The position numbers were made by a program, and so were the translations under genes. 23,231 bases of DNA from UBA1801 sp035353395 (GTDB lineage: Bacteria; Acidobacteriota; Holophagae; Holophagales; Holophagaceae). Location of the stretch: positions 1 through 23,231 of the forward strand of contig DAOPZL010000044.1 in the NCBI GenBank assembly GCA_035353395.1, read 5' to 3'. The notes under the pieces are model-generated. The model was not told the DNA's origin and ran no database searches. It saw nothing but the letters and a program-made list of their open reading frames with translations. Shown here piece after piece: positions 21,251 to 23,231 of the stretch (position 1 is the first letter of the stretch; every line of letters starts with the position of its first letter).

Positions 21251-21379
21251 AGCGCCGCTTCCGGAAGGTGGAGGAACATCCCTGTGGTGTTGTCGCGTGC
21301 GAGCCCGGAAACCGGTCCGGGGCCACAGGGTGCCGAGCACCCTCCAGCCCTCGCCGTGGGAGCGAGAAGGAGCCGAATC
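21247..21379 (+). promoter_or_regulatory. Expression platform between riboswitch and cobT
   Basis: Three hairpins follow the aptamer: CGGAAGC/GCTTCCG (21247-21263), AGGGTGC/GCACCCT (21327-21343) and CTCGC/GCGAG (21350-21366). The last ends just before the AAGGAG ribosome site at about 21367-21372. No T-run follows any stem, so control of translation initiation is more likely than termination. CCCGGAAACCGG at 21304-21315 repeats a 12-nt piece of the aptamer start (21128-21139). Confidence 0.55.
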
Positions 21380-22417
21380 ATGCAACTGCCGTCCCTGCCC
21401 GTCCTGGATCCCTGCCGGAAGACCGACATCCAGGCCCACCTCGACGATCTGACCAAGCCCCACGGGGCCCTGGGCCGCCTGGAGTCCCTCGGGTCCCAGC
21501 TCGCCTGGATCGCCGGCGACGTCCGTCCCCGCGACCCGGACGCCTTCATCTTGACCTTCGGCGGGGACCACGGGATCGCCAGGCACGGGGTCTCGGCCTT
21601 CCCCCAGGAGGTGACCCCCCAGATGATGGCCAACATCGCCTCCGGCGGAGCGGCCATCAGCGTGTTCTGCCGGGCCAACCGCATCCAGCACCGCGTCGTC
21701 GACGTGGGTGTCGCCTCGCCCTGCGACTTCCCGAACGTCTCCCAGCGGAACGTGCTGCGCGGCACGGCGGATCCCCTGGCCGGTCCCGCCATGACCCGGC
21801 AGCAGGCGGAAGCCACCCTCCAGGCGGGCATCGACGAGGTGGCCGCCCTTCCGGATCCAGGCTTCTCCCTGCTGGGCCTCGGGGAGATGGGCATCGCCAA
21901 TTCGGCCGTCGCCGCGATGCTGGTGACCGTGTTCGCGGGCATCGGGCCCGAGGCTTCCGTGGGTCCCGGGACGGGCGTCCACGGCCAGGCCCTGGACCAC
22001 AAACTCGAGGTCATCAAGCAGGTGCTCGCCAGGCACCACCCGGACCCGAAGGATCCCATCGGGGTCCTGGCGGCCGTGGGCGGCGCGGAGTTCGGCGCCA
22101 TGGCGGGGGCGATGCTCGCCGGGGCCTCGCGCGGCTGGGCCGTCCTCGTGGACGGCTACATCGCGGGCGCCGCGGCGCTGGTGGCCCTGGCCCTGGATCC
22201 GAAGCTGAAGGACTTCCTGGTCTGGAGCCACCGCAGCGCGGAACCCGGGGCCGCGAAGCTCCTCGAAACCCTGGCCCTCGAGCCGGTCCTGGCCTTCAAC
22301 CTCAGGCTCGGGGAAGGTACGGGCGCCGCCCTGGCCGTGCCCATCCTGCGCTGCGCCTGCGCCATGATGCGCGAGATGGCCACCTTCAGCAGCGCCGGCG
22401 TCAGCCAGCGGAGCTGA
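21380..22417 (+). CDS. cobT: Nicotinate-nucleotide:dimethylbenzimidazole phosphoribosyltransferase
   Basis: A 345-residue cytoplasmic enzyme that joins nicotinate mononucleotide and a base such as 5,6-dimethylbenzimidazole to give alpha-ribazole phosphate, the lower ligand precursor of cobalamin. Signatures are LTKPHGALGRLE near the start, TFGGDHGIARHGVSAFP, SGGAAISVF, LLGLGEMGIANS and the C-terminal LRLGEGTGAAL, where E312 corresponds to the catalytic Glu. Length fits the family (about 340-360). The ATG at 21380 has AAGGAG 7 nt upstream. The frame is open further upstream, but that sequence is the riboswitch leader. It is the first gene of the cob operon, followed by cobS after 24 nt. Confidence 0.96.
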   Translation: MQLPSLPVLDPCRKTDIQAHLDDLTKPHGALGRLESLGSQLAWIAGDVRPRDPDAFILTFGGDHGIARHGVSAFPQEVTPQMMANIASGGAAISVFCRANRIQHRVVDVGVASPCDFPNVSQRNVLRGTADPLAGPAMTRQQAEATLQAGIDEVAALPDPGFSLLGLGEMGIANSAVAAMLVTVFAGIGPEASVGPGTGVHGQALDHKLEVIKQVLARHHPDPKDPIGVLAAVGGAEFGAMAGAMLAGASRGWAVLVDGYIAGAAALVALALDPKLKDFLVWSHRSAEPGAAKLLETLALEPVLAFNLRLGEGTGAALAVPILRCACAMMREMATFSSAGVSQRS

Positions 22418-22441
22418 CCCCCGTTCCCGCGTGGAGTGATC

Positions 22442-23173
22442 ATGCGTTCCCTCATCGCCGCTTTCCGTTTCCTGACGCGCCTTCCGGTTCCCGGACCGGA
22501 GACGCGCGTGGAGGACCTGGCCGGATCCGTGGGCTGGTACCCCCTGGTCGGGGCCTTCGTGGGCCTGGCCACTGCGGGGATCTTCACCCTCGCCGCGCGC
22601 CTCTGGGCCGTCCCCGTGGCCGCGGTCCTGGCCGTGGCCTTCGGCCTCCTGCTGACGGGAGGCTTCCACGAGGACGGTTTCACGGACGCCACCGACGGAC
22701 TGGGAGGTGGATGGACCCGCGAGCGGGTGCTGGAGATCATGAAGGACAGCCGGATCGGGGCCTACGGCGCCATGGCGCTCTGGTGCACCCTGACCCTGCG
22801 CTGGGCGGCCCTCTGGAGCCTGGGGACGAAGGCCCTCTGGGCCCTGCCCCTGGCCATGGTCTGGGGCCGCTGGTCCATTTCCGTCATCCTGGGCCTCCTG
22901 CCTTCCATCTCCCAGGGACTGGCCAAGGAGGTCCACAAGGGCCTGGGCCTGGGGAGCCTCTTCCTGTCCACGGGCCTGCTGGCCGCGGCGAACCTCCTGG
23001 CCTGGCGCTGGGGCGCCCTGCCCCTGGCCAGGCCCGCCGTCGCCGCGGTGGCGGTGGCGCTGGCCTGGGTCCTCTACCTCCGCCGCCGCATGGGAGGGCA
23101 CAGCGGGGATCTGCTCGGAGCGGGGAACCAGCTCGTGGAGGCCGCCGCCCTGCTAGCCTTGATGGCGAGATGA
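22442..23173 (+). CDS. cobS: Cobalamin synthase (adenosylcobinamide-GDP ribazoletransferase)
   Basis: A 243-residue inner-membrane enzyme that joins adenosylcobinamide-GDP with alpha-ribazole (phosphate), the last assembly step of the nucleotide loop. The signature GGFHEDGFTDATDG (73-86), with acidic Mg-binding residues, is clear, and several hydrophobic spans follow (WALPLAMVWGRWSISVILG, GLLAAANLLAW). It starts FRFLTRLPVP like other CobS proteins. The ATG at 22442 has GGAG 6 nt upstream; a GTG at 22436 in the same frame is less well placed. Its stop overlaps the cobC ATG as ATGA. Length is near the usual 245-260. Confidence 0.95.
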   Translation: MRSLIAAFRFLTRLPVPGPETRVEDLAGSVGWYPLVGAFVGLATAGIFTLAARLWAVPVAAVLAVAFGLLLTGGFHEDGFTDATDGLGGGWTRERVLEIMKDSRIGAYGAMALWCTLTLRWAALWSLGTKALWALPLAMVWGRWSISVILGLLPSISQGLAKEVHKGLGLGSLFLSTGLLAAANLLAWRWGALPLARPAVAAVAVALAWVLYLRRRMGGHSGDLLGAGNQLVEAAALLALMAR

Positions 23174-23231
23174 CGCCCCTCTTCCTGCTGCGACACGGCC
23201 CCACCGAAGCCTCCCGCGCCGGCGCCCCCCT
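23170..23231 (+). CDS. cobC: Alpha-ribazole phosphatase-like histidine phosphatase (partial)
   Basis: Only the first 20 codons are in the window. They read MTPLFLLRHGPTEASRAGAP, with the RHG catalytic motif of the histidine phosphatase superfamily and the T-E that usually follows it. The position directly after cobS with an ATGA overlap points to CobC, which dephosphorylates alpha-ribazole phosphate or the cobalamin phosphate product. A different phosphoglycerate-mutase-like activity cannot be excluded from this fragment. Confidence 0.8.
   Translation, partial: MTPLFLLRHGPTEASRAGAP

Noticed and set aside
20945..21379. Upstream in-frame extension of cobT
   Set aside because: This DNA is the riboswitch and its expression platform, and the ATG at 21380 has a good ribosome site and the normal family start.
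1..23231. tRNA, rRNA, CRISPR array, integrase or IS transposase
   Set aside because: Scanning by eye found no repeat-spacer pattern, no cloverleaf with conserved arms and no recombinase motif. A tRNA or CRISPR program could overturn this.

Overview
The window is a high-GC (roughly 70% by eye, not computed), gene-dense bacterial chromosome segment from a draft or metagenome assembly: it contains two runs of exactly 100 N (5242-5341 and 14531-14630), most likely placeholder gaps of unknown true length. Sec signal peptides, a lipoprotein, a B12 salvage operon and a GGGtGRT/NifU-like pair fit a Gram-negative-type anaerobe or facultative organism. An Acidobacteriota/Holophagae (Geothrix-like) origin is my best guess, from gene style only. 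No rRNA, tRNA, CRISPR array or classical transposase was seen.

Layout. 1-1553 (minus): a NifU-like Fe-S scaffold gene and the start of a GGGtGRT gene, normally neighbours, separated here by an AT-richer GxxExxY gene whose ends carry a long imperfect inverted repeat. 1759-5241 (minus): a DNA-damage pair, dinB (5' end lost in a gap) followed by an XPD/DinG-type helicase with an N-terminal RecB-like nuclease domain. 5414-6100 (minus): a small AhpD/carboxymuconolactone-decarboxylase-like protein that lacks the CxxC and ends in a Gly/Cys-rich tail with seven Cys, behind a long leader with a good promoter and a possible 57-aa ORF. 6175-8005 (plus): two tandem paralogous EamA transporters, convergent with a PabC-like PLP lyase (8018-8767, minus). 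8938-11434 (plus): an exported UshA-type 5'-nucleotidase and a flavin-binding PNPOx-like protein.

11451-13524 (minus): a thioredoxin and CoA-disulfide reductase/rhodanese operon, probably for persulfide or polysulfide handling, with an AT-rich promoter. 13713-15896 (plus): HD-domain protein, GNAT acetyltransferase (broken by a gap), an unknown helical lipoprotein and a small helical partner. 15912-18285 (minus): an exported nucleotidase homologue whose catalytic motifs are mostly lost, then a HAD phosphatase. 18397-20519 (plus): a DUF6941-like protein with a strong terminator, then overlapping ThiF/MoeB-type E1 and rdgB. 20527-21015 (minus): an unknown protein. 21107-23231 (plus): a cobalamin riboswitch leading a cobT-cobS-cobC operon for nucleotide-loop assembly of B12, cut by the window end.

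The least explained parts are the GxxExxY cassette, the Cys-tailed AhpD-like protein, the degenerate nucleotidase and the lipoprotein pair.
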